Shown here: positions 29,179-38,582 of the stretch, piece after piece
How the letters are laid out: every line of letters starts with the position of its first letter
Position numbering within the stretch: position 1 is the first letter of the stretch
Assembly: GCA_937861115.1 (NCBI GenBank)
Contig: CALMBD010000010.1
Span: 1-64,000 of the forward strand
Source: an uncultured Bacteroidota bacterium
GTDB taxonomy: Bacteria; Bacteroidota; Bacteroidia; Chitinophagales; Saprospiraceae
Length of the DNA stretch: 64,000 nt
Reading direction: 5' to 3'
Notes under the pieces: model-generated
The model's database searches: none
What the model was told of the DNA's origin: nothing
What the model saw: only the letters and a program-made list of their open reading frames with translations
Made by a program: the position numbers and the translations under genes

Positions 29179-29315
29179 GGTAAAAAACCCTATTCGCCCC
29201 GTCTGACGCGCAGCGTCTGCACGGGGGGGGTAAAGAACCCTACTCGCCCCGTACAGACGCTGCGCGTCAGACGAGGGGGAGTCCCCGTACAGACGCTTCG
29301 CGTCAGACGGGGGGG
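29178..29315. repeat. Cluster of short palindromic repeats (GTCTGACGCGCAGCGTCTG type)
   Basis: Three copies of a ~30-base unit bounded by CCCC/GGGG: one forward (29197-29227) and two inverted (29247-29276 and 29283-29314), the last with one change (cttcgcg for ctgcgcg). In addition gggtaaaaaaccctattcgccccgt (29178) recurs as a 25-base direct repeat with two differences at 29228. Adjacent inverted copies can fold into long hairpins. The last copy reaches into the 3' end of the TfoX-like gene and supplies its stop codon. Confidence 0.85.
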
Positions 29316-29635
29316 ACCACCCGATCCACATACTCGGTCCCCAGCCCGACCCACTCTGCCAGCGCCTTGTCCGTTTCAAAACCCTCCGGCGACACATAGA
29401 GAAAGCCTTTCAGGCTGCGGCCGGTAAAGTCCATCTCCCGGCAATGCGGGTGCTCCAGCGAGGGTTCGTACTTCTCCGCGACGACACGCACCATGAGTTC
29501 GTCTTTGACGATACCGCAGGCCATTTTGCCTTTGTACATGAAGGCCAGTCCGCCGAACATTTTTTTTTCTTCCACATCTTCACGGGCAGCCAGCACCACG
29601 CGGATGCGATCGGCCAGTAGTTCATTGTATGCCAT
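29303..29635 (-). CDS. TfoX N-terminal domain protein
   Basis: 110 residues of the TfoX-N family: VEEKKMFGGLAFMYKGKMACGI is the hallmark, followed by MVRVVAEKYEPSL and a GRSLKGFLYV segment. Only the N-terminal domain is present, as in many small single-domain members whose role is unknown; it should not be read as the competence regulator Sxy. It follows the VOC gene by 3 bases, so the two form an operon. The last codons (VVPPV, TGA) lie inside a palindromic repeat, so the C-terminus was probably set by insertion of that element. Confidence 0.87.
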   Translation of the reverse strand: MAYNELLADRIRVVLAAREDVEEKKMFGGLAFMYKGKMACGIVKDELMVRVVAEKYEPSLEHPHCREMDFTGRSLKGFLYVSPEGFETDKALAEWVGLGTEYVDRVVPPV

Positions 29636-29638
29636 AAT

Positions 29639-30004
29639 TTACGCGTTGGAATGCAGGGCCATACGATTCCCTTCGCTGTCCACAAATAACGCCATATACC
29701 CGTATTCGGGTGATATTTGCGTCTTGGGTTTGATGATCCGGCCGCCGGCCGCCTCGACGCGGTCGAGTACTTCGTTCAGGTCTGGATTGGCTTCAAGGTA
29801 TACCAGAACGCCTTTCGTTTCGCTGGGCTGATACGACTCGTGCTGGCAAAGCGCCCCGGCGACACCGGTGTGCGGAAACATACCCATTTTGAGGCCGCCG
29901 AAATCCATCAACCGGACTTCCATCTGAAAAATGGTGTCGTAGAATTTTTTCGCCCGCCCGATATCGGTAGCAGGGATTTCAAACCAGGTGGTCCATGATT
30001 TCAT
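29639..30004 (-). CDS. VOC family (glyoxalase/bleomycin resistance-like) protein
   Basis: 121 residues, one VOC module of two beta-alpha-beta-beta-beta halves. Visible landmarks are WFEIPATDIGRAKKFYDTIF at the start, AGGRIIKPKTQISPEYGYMALFVDSEGNRMALHSNA at the end (split here: AGGRIIKPKTQI and VDSEGNRMALHSN). The Glu and His expected as metal ligands are only partly recognisable, so the substrate cannot be told. First gene of a two-gene operon with the TfoX-N protein, with a good promoter in front. Confidence 0.88.
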   Translation of the reverse strand: MKSWTTWFEIPATDIGRAKKFYDTIFQMEVRLMDFGGLKMGMFPHTGVAGALCQHESYQPSETKGVLVYLEANPDLNEVLDRVEAAGGRIIKPKTQISPEYGYMALFVDSEGNRMALHSNA

Positions 30005-30043
30005 AAGTGGTCAGATGAAAGTGTGAACGATGTTTTTGTTTTG

Positions 30044-30075
30044 CAAAAATAGATTTTGCGCTCAAAAAAAACAAA
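30044..30075 (-). promoter_or_regulatory. Promoter of the VOC/TfoX-N operon
   Basis: On the minus strand TTTG (30072-30075) and TATTTTTG (30044-30051) are 20 bases apart, the expected Bacteroidota spacing. The leader is about 35 bases. Confidence 0.65.
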
Positions 30076-30257
30076 TAGTTTGGTATTGTTTTTAAGCGCA
30101 AGGCCGAATCAGGGTCGGTCATGACAGGATTGCCAACCGGTTTTATAATTGTATCCGACGAATACTTGCGCGTCCCTTGCGTTTATCCTTGTCCGGTTGC
30201 GGATTACTCTTCCTGAAATTACCTTGTCGAAAGATTCATTTTCCAAATGCCCTCCGC

Positions 30258-31208
30258 ATGAAAAACGTTCTGTTGCTGCTTGTCTTTTTGTTTCATCAGG
30301 CCTGCCGGCCCACCCCGGATGCATCGGTGAAAAACACACAGGTAAAATACTCCGAACCTGAAGAACAGGAACAAAACCCTCGTGATACCGCATCGAAAGT
30401 GAAAATTCCAATGGAAGCATTCCGGCTGGATACCTCCTCGCTGGAACGATTCGAATACAACTGGTACTGTTTTGCTTTTCAGGACACCTATCGGCAATTC
30501 CAGAAAGACGCGGTAACGTTCCCCTTTGATTGCTTTTTGAAGGATTCATCGGGCAACAAATACCAGGTCCGTTTTATGACGCTTGAAAAGATGGTCGCCT
30601 GGCGGCAGGAGTTTCCGGATATTTTCTCCAATGCCATCGGCCGGCACGGCCCAAAAGACCGCGTGGTGTTCGAAGGATACCCGCAATGCACTTTTGGCAC
30701 TGAGCCAACCGCACATCCGCAACGCATGCCCCGCACTGAAAGCATGCTGGTGACCTATATCGCTCCATTTCAAAAATCCGACTATTATTTCCGGCGGGAA
30801 AGAGGGCGCTGGAAGGTGTTCAAATCGGCGCACTGGCAGTATACCGGCGGCCAATTGGAGAAAATGCCGCAAAAAAGGTTTGAAGATTTTCTGCTGCGGT
30901 TTGTGTCCGATGTGTCCTTTCGGCTGGAACACACGCAGTTCCCCATAAAATACCTGCGCCAGTCGGCGGAAGGGGATACGGAAGTGCTCACGCCCCTTTC
31001 GAAAAAAGAGGAGGAAAAGCGCGCGAAAAGTGCAATAGAGGACCACAGCTGGTCCATGACCATCTATCCCGACCATTCCGGATCGCGTGATGAGCCGGAC
31101 GCCATGTATGTCAACCTTCTGAGTGAAGGCGGCGGTTGTTTCCGGGAGACGTTTCGCCGGATCAAAGGGCAATGGATATTGACTGAAATGCTGAACTGCT
31201 CTAATTAG
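30258..31208 (+). CDS. Lipoprotein of unknown function (DUF4348-like)
   Basis: 316 residues. MKNVLLLLVFLFHQACRP is a lipoprotein signal with the Cys at about 17, so the ATG at 30258 is preferred over the longer frame from 30177, which would bury the signal. The middle part has aromatic-rich segments and RFEDFLLRFVSDVSFRLEHTQFPI, a pattern seen in DUF4348-type Bacteroidota lipoproteins; this assignment is tentative. A charged helix (SKKEEEKRAKSA) is near residue 255, and the end (GQWILTEMLNCSN) looks like the last strand of a cystatin/NTF2-like fold (inference). Convergent with the symporter gene, 6 bases apart. A weak promoter-like TATCCTTG lies at 30184. Confidence 0.72.
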   Translation: MKNVLLLLVFLFHQACRPTPDASVKNTQVKYSEPEEQEQNPRDTASKVKIPMEAFRLDTSSLERFEYNWYCFAFQDTYRQFQKDAVTFPFDCFLKDSSGNKYQVRFMTLEKMVAWRQEFPDIFSNAIGRHGPKDRVVFEGYPQCTFGTEPTAHPQRMPRTESMLVTYIAPFQKSDYYFRRERGRWKVFKSAHWQYTGGQLEKMPQKRFEDFLLRFVSDVSFRLEHTQFPIKYLRQSAEGDTEVLTPLSKKEEEKRAKSAIEDHSWSMTIYPDHSGSRDEPDAMYVNLLSEGGGCFRETFRRIKGQWILTEMLNCSN

Positions 31209-31214
31209 TCGCTG

Positions 31215-32813
31215 CTATTGCGGTTCTTCCTGCACGTCTTTGTATGAAATCACCCAAAGTCCGGCAAACGTAAAGATGCCGTTGATCAGTATGGTCAGGA
31301 ATCCCAGATCGAACCATTGTTTGCAAGTGATTTCCATGATCCAGGTGAGCGCCGGGGCCATCAGGCATACCAGCATCGACCAGCGGTCGTGTATTTTGAA
31401 TTTGGTGAACAGCCCGAACGTGAACAGCCCGAGCAGCGGCCCGTAGGTATAGCCGGCGATCTTGAACAGCAGGTTGATCACCGCATCGCTGCTCAGCAGG
31501 TTGAGGATCACAATGATGACCACGAACAAGGCCGAAAAGCCCAGGTGCACCTGCGTACGCAACCGTTCCTGTCCTTTGTGAAAATCGACGTACGCCTTCT
31601 TGTCGGCCTCCGAGGCGTAGGTATCGGGCGGGATCGGGTTGTTTTTTTCAAAATGGAGAAAATCGATGCAAAAACTGGTCGTAAGCGCCGTCAGTGCCGA
31701 ATCCGAACTGGCATAGGTACTGGCAATAAGCCCCAGGATAAAGAAAATGCCCGCCGCCATGCCCAGGTGGTCGAAGGCAATTTTAGGATACAGGTGGTCG
31801 GTGCGTTCCGGTATCTGGAGGCCCAGCGAACCGGCGTAAGTATACAGCAGCGCGCCGAGTATCAGGAACAGGAAATTGATGATCACGAGGTAAATGCAGA
31901 ACACGAACATGTTCTTCTGCGCCTCCCGGATATTCTTGCAGGCCAGGTTCTTTTGCATCAGGTCCTGGTCGAGACCCGTCATGGCAATGGCGATCAAGGC
32001 CCCGCTGAGGAACTGCTTGACGAAGTGGTTGGGGTCGGTCAGAAAATTGTCAAAGAAGAATATGCGCCCGTACCGGCCGTCCATCACCGTGGGTACGATG
32101 TCGCCAAAACCCATATTGAGGGCTTTCCCGACGGTAACGACCGTAAAGGCCAGCGCGGCCAGGAAAAAGGTCGTCATGATGGTATCCGTCCAGATGATCG
32201 TCTTGAGGCCGCCTTTGAACGTATAGGCGTATATCAGCGCCAGCATCAGCACCACCACGAGGGTGAACAGCAGGGAAGGGTTTGCGTTGAGGAGCCCGAG
32301 CAGCGCGTTGCCGGGGCTGGCATCGAGCATTTCCTTTACCAGGGGCTGAAAAACAAACATCAGCAGCACCGAAGCCGCGAGGAACATCCGCGCAGCGGAG
32401 CCCAGCGTACGCGACAGCAGGAAATAGGCCGCTCCGGTTTTATAGGAAAGGTGACCGAAACGCTGTTCGAGATAGCCGTAAATAGACGTCAGTTGCAGCC
32501 GGTAATACAATGGCATTAAAACTGTGGCAATAAAAAGATAGCCTGCGAGGTATCCAAAAACGACCTGCATGTAGGAAAAGGCCATATTGAGCCCCGTGCC
32601 GCCTACCTTGCCCGGTATGGAAATAAACGTAACGCCGCTTATACTCGTACCGATCATGGCATACGCCACCACATACCAGGGCACCTTCCGGTTGGCCAGA
32701 AAGAAACCTTCATTGCCAACATTTCGACCTGTAAGCCACGCCACACCGATCAGCATGGCAAAATACAGGAACAAAACAATGAGTACGAGTGCAGGTGTAA
32801 GATGTTCTGTCAT
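31215..32813 (-). CDS. Sodium:solute symporter (SSS/SLC5 family)
   Basis: 532-residue inner-membrane symporter with about 13-14 helices. Landmarks are the first helix after MTEHLTPALVL, NVGNEGFFLANRKVPWYVV, TSISGVTFISIPGKV, and the long run of helices to the end. Members move sugars, myo-inositol, amino acids or sialic acid with sodium. The start at 32813 gives the normal N-terminus; the 24 additional upstream codons have no membrane helix and would overlap the -7 box. The ligand is unknown; the SusC/SusD pair lies divergently next to it, so a link to sugar or glycan use is possible (inference). Confidence 0.93.
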   Translation of the reverse strand: MTEHLTPALVLIVLFLYFAMLIGVAWLTGRNVGNEGFFLANRKVPWYVVAYAMIGTSISGVTFISIPGKVGGTGLNMAFSYMQVVFGYLAGYLFIATVLMPLYYRLQLTSIYGYLEQRFGHLSYKTGAAYFLLSRTLGSAARMFLAASVLLMFVFQPLVKEMLDASPGNALLGLLNANPSLLFTLVVVLMLALIYAYTFKGGLKTIIWTDTIMTTFFLAALAFTVVTVGKALNMGFGDIVPTVMDGRYGRIFFFDNFLTDPNHFVKQFLSGALIAIAMTGLDQDLMQKNLACKNIREAQKNMFVFCIYLVIINFLFLILGALLYTYAGSLGLQIPERTDHLYPKIAFDHLGMAAGIFFILGLIASTYASSDSALTALTTSFCIDFLHFEKNNPIPPDTYASEADKKAYVDFHKGQERLRTQVHLGFSALFVVIIVILNLLSSDAVINLLFKIAGYTYGPLLGLFTFGLFTKFKIHDRWSMLVCLMAPALTWIMEITCKQWFDLGFLTILINGIFTFAGLWVISYKDVQEEPQ

Positions 32814-32857
32814 CTCTTTACAGCGAAAACGCGGATTTAACGAATCGGGGTGCGGGG

Positions 32858-32865
32858 CAAATGTA
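32858..32865 (-). promoter_or_regulatory. Probable -7 box (TACATTTG) of the symporter gene
   Basis: Exact TAnnTTTG match on the minus strand, 45 bases ahead of the chosen start; this also argues against the longer frame. No clear upstream TTG. Confidence 0.45.
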
Positions 32866-33030
32866 GATTTTTTATGAAAAGCCACACCATATGTTGACCA
32901 TTTAAGCCAATTTTCTATTTGGGCAAATATTCAATATTGGGCAATATCACTGCCGCAAAAAATACTGTTTGGCAAAAACTTTAACATGGACTGAAATAAA
33001 CAGAAATTCAAATTCATTGCAAAAAAAACG

Positions 33031-33058
33031 TTGTATTCAAGAAAGTGCTTTACGTTTG
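33031..33058 (+). promoter_or_regulatory. Promoter of the SusC/SusD operon
   Basis: TTG at 33031-33033 and TACGTTTG at 33051-33058, 17 bases apart. The region 32866-33103 between the divergent symporter and SusC genes is strongly AT-rich and holds no gene. Confidence 0.6.
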
Positions 33059-33103
33059 TTGAACAGATTTTAATCAATAACATTCACACAAACCTGTTCA
33101 GTT

Positions 33104-36070
33104 ATGAAGTACAAAACTTTATGTAAGAGCCTGTTGCTACCGGCTTTGCTCTTCGTGGGCATTCAGGCAGCAATGGCACAGTTTACCGTTTCCGGCCGTA
33201 TTACGGACGCCAACGGCGAAGGTCTTCCGGGCGCAACAATAGCCATTGTAGGCGCCTCCCGCGGTACAACAGCCGATGTCGACGGTCGTTATCGCCTGGA
33301 AGTTCCAGGCAGTTCTGCCACGCTTTCCATTGCCTATACCGGCTACAAAACGGTTACCCTCCAGGTTACCTCCGGCAACCCCACGGCCGACGTACTCATG
33401 GAGGAAGACTTTGCCGGCCTCGACGAAGTAGTCATTTCGGGTCTGGCAACCAACGTAAAACGCGCCAATGCCGCCAATGCCGTTTCATCGATCACCAGCA
33501 ACGAACTGGTGGGCACTACGGTGCAGTCTACCATGGACGGCGCGCTTTACGGCAAACTCACGGGTGTCAACATCATCGCCAACTCCGGCGCACCGGGTGG
33601 CGGCACCACCGTCAAGTTCAGGGGGATCACCACCCTCAACGGCAACTCGCAGCCCCTTTACATCGTAGACGGGGTGTATTATGACAACTCCAGTTTCCGC
33701 TCCAATACCAACTTTGTATCGCAGGCGGCAGGCCAGGGCAGCACCCGTTTTCAGGACAACCCCTCCAACCGCGTTGCCGACCTTGACCCTGAGGACATCG
33801 AGCGTATCGAGGTACTGAAGGGCGCTTCCGCAGCAGCCATCTACGGCTCACGGGCCGCGGCAGGTGTGGTCATTATCACCACCAAACGCGGCCGCAAGGA
33901 CGGCACCAACGAAGTGAATTTCTCGCAGTCCATCGGATTCCAGCAGCAGCTCAAAAAACTCGGCGTCCGCCAGTGGGATGAAGCCAAAGTGGCATCCTCT
34001 TTCGGTGCAGCCGAGGTGCCTGTTTACCAACAGGCGGTTGCCGACGGAAAAATTTACAACTACGAAGACGAACTGTTCGGCGAAAAAGGCGTGCTGAGTA
34101 CCACGCGCCTGTCGATCAACGGCGGCACCGACAAGTTCGGTTACTACGCGGGTGTCACCCGTAAATCGGACGACGGTATCGTAAAAAATACCGGCTACGA
34201 CAAAACCTCCGTACGCCTCAACCTCGATTCCAAGGTACTGAGCTGGATCGACCTTCAGGTCAACCTCAACTACGTCAACTCCAAAGCGGACCGGGGATAT
34301 TTCAACAACGATAATACGTCGACCACGCTGGGCGTCTCCTACGTTTCCACACCGTCGTGGGCCGATCTGTTCCCCGACGCACAAGGCAACTATCCGAACA
34401 ACCCCTACGCCCCGTCCAATTTCCTGCAGACACGCGACCTGATCACCAACGAAGAACGGGTAGACCGCATTCTCGGCGGTGGTATCGGTACGTTCCGGCT
34501 GTGGAGCGACGAGCACAATTCGTTCAACCTGATCCTGCGCGGCGGCGCAGACCAGTACACGCTTCGGACGCGCTCTATCTTCCCGCGCGAACTGCAGTTC
34601 CAGAAAGACGGCGCCGGCACCAATGGCGTATCGATTGGCGGCAATGCGCACAGCTTCGGCACCAACATCGCCGCATTCCTTGTACACACTTTTACGACCA
34701 GCAACAACCTCGTGTTCCGCACACAGGCCGGTGTGACGCGTGAGAACCTCGACCAGGACTTTATCAATACACTGGCTACCCAGTTGATCGGTTCGCAAAC
34801 CAACCTCAACCAGGCCGGTTCCGTTCAGGTGATCCAGGAGCGGCTGAAGCAGGTCGACAAGGGCTTTTTTGCACAGGAAGAGGTCAATTTCAAGGATATG
34901 GCCATCCTGACGGTGGGTATCCGCGGCGATAAATCGAGCCGCAACGGCGACCCGAACAAATTGTACTATTATCCCAAGGCCTCGCTGGCGCTGAATATCC
35001 ACGAAATAACCGACCTGGGCAGCACCCTGAGCCAGTTCAAACTGCGGGGCGCTTTCGGCCAGTCGGGCAACTTCGGTCCCTTCGGCGCGACGTACACGCC
35101 CCTCAATCCGATCATCATCGGCGGCACCACAGGTTCTATCATCGGTATTACCCTCGGCAATACCACAATCGGACCGGAACGCCAGACGGAAATCGAAGGA
35201 GGATTCGACCTCGGTTTTATGCAGAACCGCATCAATTTTGAATTCACATATTACACCAAGAACATCAAAGACCTGATCCTGCTCGTCAATACCCCCAGTT
35301 CTTCGGGCTTTACCTCGGCATGGCAGAATGCAGCCGATCTGGAGAACAAAGGCTTTGAGATCGCACTTGATGTCAATCCCGTGCGCACCCGTGCGTTCAA
35401 CTGGAATTCGCGCATCAGCTTCTGGAAAAACAAGGCCAAGATCAGCCGCCTCGACGTACCGGCCTACAACCTCGGCGCATTCGGCGCCACTCTCGGCTCC
35501 TACCGTATTGAAGAAGGCAAATCGCCTACCCAAATCGTGGGTATAGACCCGGATGCCGACGCCAACACCGGCCTGCGCGTATTCGGCGACGCCGAGCCTG
35601 ATTTCCAGATTGCTTTTAACAACTCCCTGCGCTACAACGAATGGGAACTCAACTTCCTGTTCCACTGGAAAAAAGGCGGCAAAAACATCAACCTGAGCAC
35701 CCTGCTCTCCGATATTTTTGGTACCAGCCCCGACTACGACGGCACCAACCTCGACCCCGCCAATGCAGTGCCCAACGGCGCTTATCGCCTGTCGCAACTG
35801 GGTGTTACTGCCGGTCCGTGGGTAGAAGATGCCGGTTATGTCCGTCTGCGCGAAGTCGGCCTCCGGTACAACCTGCCATCGCGCTGGTTCAACGACAAAG
35901 CCAAGATACGCGTAGGGTTCTCCGGCCGCAACCTGCTCAACTTCTTCGACTACAGCAGCTACGATCCGGAAGTATCGAACTTCGGCACCGACGCCATCTC
36001 CTCCAACGTAGAGGTGACGCCGTTCCCCTCCGCAAAGAGCTACTTCTTTACCCTCGGCGCGACGTTCTGA
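33104..36070 (+). CDS. SusC/RagA family TonB-linked outer membrane protein
   Basis: 988 residues. Signal peptide to 26 (GIQAAMAQ); carboxypeptidase-regulatory-like domain 27-110 (VSGRITDANGEGLPGATI ... DVDGRYRLEV); TonB plug from ~115 with the SusC hallmark VIEVLKGASAAAIYGSRAAAG in the form IERIEVLKGASAAAIYG; then the barrel, ending with the typical SYFFTLGATF. It imports oligomers (glycans or peptides) across the outer membrane together with the SusD lid encoded 51 bases downstream. No adjacent glycoside hydrolase, sulfatase or sensor is present to indicate the ligand. Confidence 0.96.
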   Translation: MKYKTLCKSLLLPALLFVGIQAAMAQFTVSGRITDANGEGLPGATIAIVGASRGTTADVDGRYRLEVPGSSATLSIAYTGYKTVTLQVTSGNPTADVLMEEDFAGLDEVVISGLATNVKRANAANAVSSITSNELVGTTVQSTMDGALYGKLTGVNIIANSGAPGGGTTVKFRGITTLNGNSQPLYIVDGVYYDNSSFRSNTNFVSQAAGQGSTRFQDNPSNRVADLDPEDIERIEVLKGASAAAIYGSRAAAGVVIITTKRGRKDGTNEVNFSQSIGFQQQLKKLGVRQWDEAKVASSFGAAEVPVYQQAVADGKIYNYEDELFGEKGVLSTTRLSINGGTDKFGYYAGVTRKSDDGIVKNTGYDKTSVRLNLDSKVLSWIDLQVNLNYVNSKADRGYFNNDNTSTTLGVSYVSTPSWADLFPDAQGNYPNNPYAPSNFLQTRDLITNEERVDRILGGGIGTFRLWSDEHNSFNLILRGGADQYTLRTRSIFPRELQFQKDGAGTNGVSIGGNAHSFGTNIAAFLVHTFTTSNNLVFRTQAGVTRENLDQDFINTLATQLIGSQTNLNQAGSVQVIQERLKQVDKGFFAQEEVNFKDMAILTVGIRGDKSSRNGDPNKLYYYPKASLALNIHEITDLGSTLSQFKLRGAFGQSGNFGPFGATYTPLNPIIIGGTTGSIIGITLGNTTIGPERQTEIEGGFDLGFMQNRINFEFTYYTKNIKDLILLVNTPSSSGFTSAWQNAADLENKGFEIALDVNPVRTRAFNWNSRISFWKNKAKISRLDVPAYNLGAFGATLGSYRIEEGKSPTQIVGIDPDADANTGLRVFGDAEPDFQIAFNNSLRYNEWELNFLFHWKKGGKNINLSTLLSDIFGTSPDYDGTNLDPANAVPNGAYRLSQLGVTAGPWVEDAGYVRLREVGLRYNLPSRWFNDKAKIRVGFSGRNLLNFFDYSSYDPEVSNFGTDAISSNVEVTPFPSAKSYFFTLGATF

Positions 36071-36121
36071 TGATACCGCCCCCCCAAACACCCTTTTATT
36101 CATTTTAAAACTTGAAACAAT

Positions 36122-37456
36122 ATGATACTGCGAAATATTTCAAAGGTCTTTTTCATAGCGCTTCTGGTGACGGGCTTCTCGGCTTGCAATATCGAGACGA
36201 TCGACGACCCGAACAACCCCAGCGTAGGCGCCATCACTTCCAATGCTTCGCTGAGTGAAATCCAGAACCTGGTTACCGGAATTGAAGGCGGCATGCGCCT
36301 CAACATGGGCCAGTATTTCGACGGCGTAGGTGTGATTGGTCGCGATTTTTATCGTTTTTCCACCTCCGATCCGCGTTTCACGTCCGATCTGCTGGGCAAA
36401 GGCGCGGCTGTGCTCGACAACAACACTTTCTACACTACCAACCCGTATTCTTCCCGCTATCGCGCCATCAAGAATACCAATATCCTGCTGGAAGCCGTCG
36501 ATAATTCCACTGCCCTGACCACCGATCAGGTGCGCAATGCCACCAAAGGTTTTGCCAACACGATCAAGGCATACCAACTCCTGCTGGTATGGGTCCAGCA
36601 GTACGACAACGGTATCCGCATTGATGTATCGGACCCGAACAACCTCGGCCCGTTCATCGGCGTAGGCAGCCCCAAGGATGCGCTGCGCGCCATTGCCATG
36701 ATCCTCGATGAAGGTTATTCGCAACTCACCAACGGCGGCAGTGAATTCCCGTTCAGCCTTACCAGCGGTTTTGCAGGCTTCGATACTCCGGCTACATTCG
36801 CCCAGGTGAATCGCGCGTTGCTGGCCCGTGTTCAGGTCTATAATGGCAACTGGGACGATGCCGTCGCCGCCCTTGGCAATTCGTTTTTCGATCTGAACGG
36901 CGATCTGACCACCGGCGCCTACCACATATTCTCCACAGGCGGCGGCGATCTCCTGAACCCGCAGTGGTATCCTCTGAATGCCACAGGAGAATCGCGGGTA
37001 GCGCACCCTTCATTTGTCACCGATGCAGACCCGAACGACAACCGGCTCAGCAAAGTGACCAAACGCGACGACACGGAATTCCAGGATGGTCTTGAAAGCG
37101 ATTACGATTTCACGGTATATGCCACGAATGGTTCGCCTATCCCCATTATTCGCAATGAGGAACTCATCCTGATCTACGCCGAGGCAAAGATCCAGAAAGG
37201 CGATGCCGCTTCCCTGGACGAGGCAGTTACTGCCCTCAATGTGATCCGGAATGCAGCCGGCGTGGGCAACTATAGCGGTGGAGTCAATCAGTCCGAACTG
37301 ATCGACGAGATGCTCAAGCAACGCCGGTATTCGCTGTATGGCGAAGGCCACCGCTGGGTTGACATGCGCCGGTACAACCGCCTTGGCTCCCTGCCGATCG
37401 ACCGGCCCGACGACGACGTATGGGTAAGGTTCCCTGTTCCGGCAAACGAGAACTAG
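36122..37456 (+). CDS. SusD/RagB family surface lipoprotein
   Basis: 444 residues, the partner lid of the SusC protein upstream. The lipobox is FSAC with Cys at ~22; NIETIDDPNNPS is the usual post-Cys stretch. The TPR-like helical body includes RYRAIKNTNILLEAVD and IYAEAKIQKGDAASLDEAVTALN, and the C-terminal hallmark RRYSLYGEGHRWVDMRRYNRL is present in parts. Slightly shorter than most SusD proteins (500-600), which is common in this group. A strong terminator follows, so the operon is just these two genes. Confidence 0.95.
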   Translation: MILRNISKVFFIALLVTGFSACNIETIDDPNNPSVGAITSNASLSEIQNLVTGIEGGMRLNMGQYFDGVGVIGRDFYRFSTSDPRFTSDLLGKGAAVLDNNTFYTTNPYSSRYRAIKNTNILLEAVDNSTALTTDQVRNATKGFANTIKAYQLLLVWVQQYDNGIRIDVSDPNNLGPFIGVGSPKDALRAIAMILDEGYSQLTNGGSEFPFSLTSGFAGFDTPATFAQVNRALLARVQVYNGNWDDAVAALGNSFFDLNGDLTTGAYHIFSTGGGDLLNPQWYPLNATGESRVAHPSFVTDADPNDNRLSKVTKRDDTEFQDGLESDYDFTVYATNGSPIPIIRNEELILIYAEAKIQKGDAASLDEAVTALNVIRNAAGVGNYSGGVNQSELIDEMLKQRRYSLYGEGHRWVDMRRYNRLGSLPIDRPDDDVWVRFPVPANEN

Positions 37457-37477
37457 TTTCTGACAATCAATACATTA

Positions 37478-37524
37478 CAATAAAAAATGCCGGCCGGAAT
37501 GATTCCGGCCGGCATTTTTTATTG
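37478..37524. terminator. Strong bidirectional terminator after susD
   Basis: A perfect 23-base inverted repeat with a single central base (37501), flanked by A-run on the left and T-run on the right. It ends the SusC/SusD operon on the plus strand and the desaturase gene on the minus strand. Confidence 0.95.
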
Positions 37525-37538
37525 TATATCGGGAAAGG

Positions 37539-38582
37539 CTATTTCCCCTTCCTGTAGCGCCGCATATACTCGCGGAACGAGATCATGCGCTCCTGCTCTT
37601 CGTCCCAGAGTTTGTTAAAAATGCAACGCAGGCTTTGCCAGAAGGTGATCTTGTTGGCCACCTGCTCGAAAACGGGGTTCTCGTGGTGGCAACGCGCCAG
37701 TTCGTAATTCGGCACAAGCGGGTTGAGGTGGTGGATGTGGTGATAACCGATGTTGCCCGTAAGCCAGTGCATGAACCGGGGCAACTTGTAGTAGGTGCTG
37801 CCCTGAATGGCCGCACGGATGTACTCCCACTTGTCTTTCCATTCTTTGTACGACGTTTCGTGCTGGTGTTGCACGTAAAAAAACCAGACGGCGATCACGG
37901 CAAAAAACAGCAGGATCGGGAGATGCACCAGCAAAAACGCTTTATAGCCCAACAGCCAGATGACGGCCACATAAAACCCGATCAGGATCAGGTTGTGCTT
38001 GATCAGGGCCTTGTGGGCGTGCTCCCAGCCTTTCAGGCGAATGAGCGGAAAACGGTTTTGAATGAGCAGGTACCAGGCCGGCCCGATCAGGAACAGCACC
38101 GGGGCGCTGCGAAACAGCAGGTAGCGGGCTTTTTCAAAACGGCTCAGGCTCTTGAACTCATTAACGGTAAGCAGGTTGATATCGCCGATATCGCGGTGCT
38201 CCCATAAGATTCCGTTGTGCCCGTGGTGAAAGTTGTGGCTTTTTGCCCAGTAACGGTAAGGCATGAAACTGATGATGCTGCACACCTCACCGATGATATC
38301 GTTCGCTTTCCGGTTGCCGGTAAAAGCCTGGTGGCCGCAATCGTGCTGAATAATGAAGATACGGACGAGGAAAAAAGCATTCACCACTGCCAGTGCCAGA
38401 GTGATCCAGACGGACACGTCGAGCAGAAGATACATGGCAACCCAGATCGCTACGAAAGGCAAAAAAGAGTTGAGTATTTGAATGACGGCTTTCTTCGTAT
38501 CGGGCAGTTGATAGGCCTTGACAATGGCCGGCAACCGCTGCAGTATGGCGGGGTCGTAATTTGAAACTTTGGTAGTACCCAT
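37539..38582 (-). CDS. Membrane fatty acid desaturase
   Basis: 347-residue di-iron desaturase that puts double bonds into membrane fatty acids. The three His boxes are clear: HDCGH (~80), HNFHH (~115) and HHIHH (~280). At least four helices lie between and after them (FLPFVAIWVAMYLLLDV, VLFLIGPAWYLLI, LILIGFYVAVIWLLG). The start at 38582 (MGTTKVSNYDP) avoids a 31-codon extension with no similarity to the family. Electron donor and position specificity cannot be told from the sequence. A single gene ended by the terminator at 37478. Confidence 0.94.
   Translation of the reverse strand: MGTTKVSNYDPAILQRLPAIVKAYQLPDTKKAVIQILNSFLPFVAIWVAMYLLLDVSVWITLALAVVNAFFLVRIFIIQHDCGHQAFTGNRKANDIIGEVCSIISFMPYRYWAKSHNFHHGHNGILWEHRDIGDINLLTVNEFKSLSRFEKARYLLFRSAPVLFLIGPAWYLLIQNRFPLIRLKGWEHAHKALIKHNLILIGFYVAVIWLLGYKAFLLVHLPILLFFAVIAVWFFYVQHQHETSYKEWKDKWEYIRAAIQGSTYYKLPRFMHWLTGNIGYHHIHHLNPLVPNYELARCHHENPVFEQVANKITFWQSLRCIFNKLWDEEQERMISFREYMRRYRKGK

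Noticed and set aside
31317..32519. 400-codon open frame antisense to the symporter
   Set aside because: Gln/Glu/Arg-rich shadow typical of genes for hydrophobic proteins read backwards.
33848..36103. 751-codon open frame antisense to susC
   Set aside because: Val/Glu/Gly-rich shadow without domains; susC has full family landmarks.
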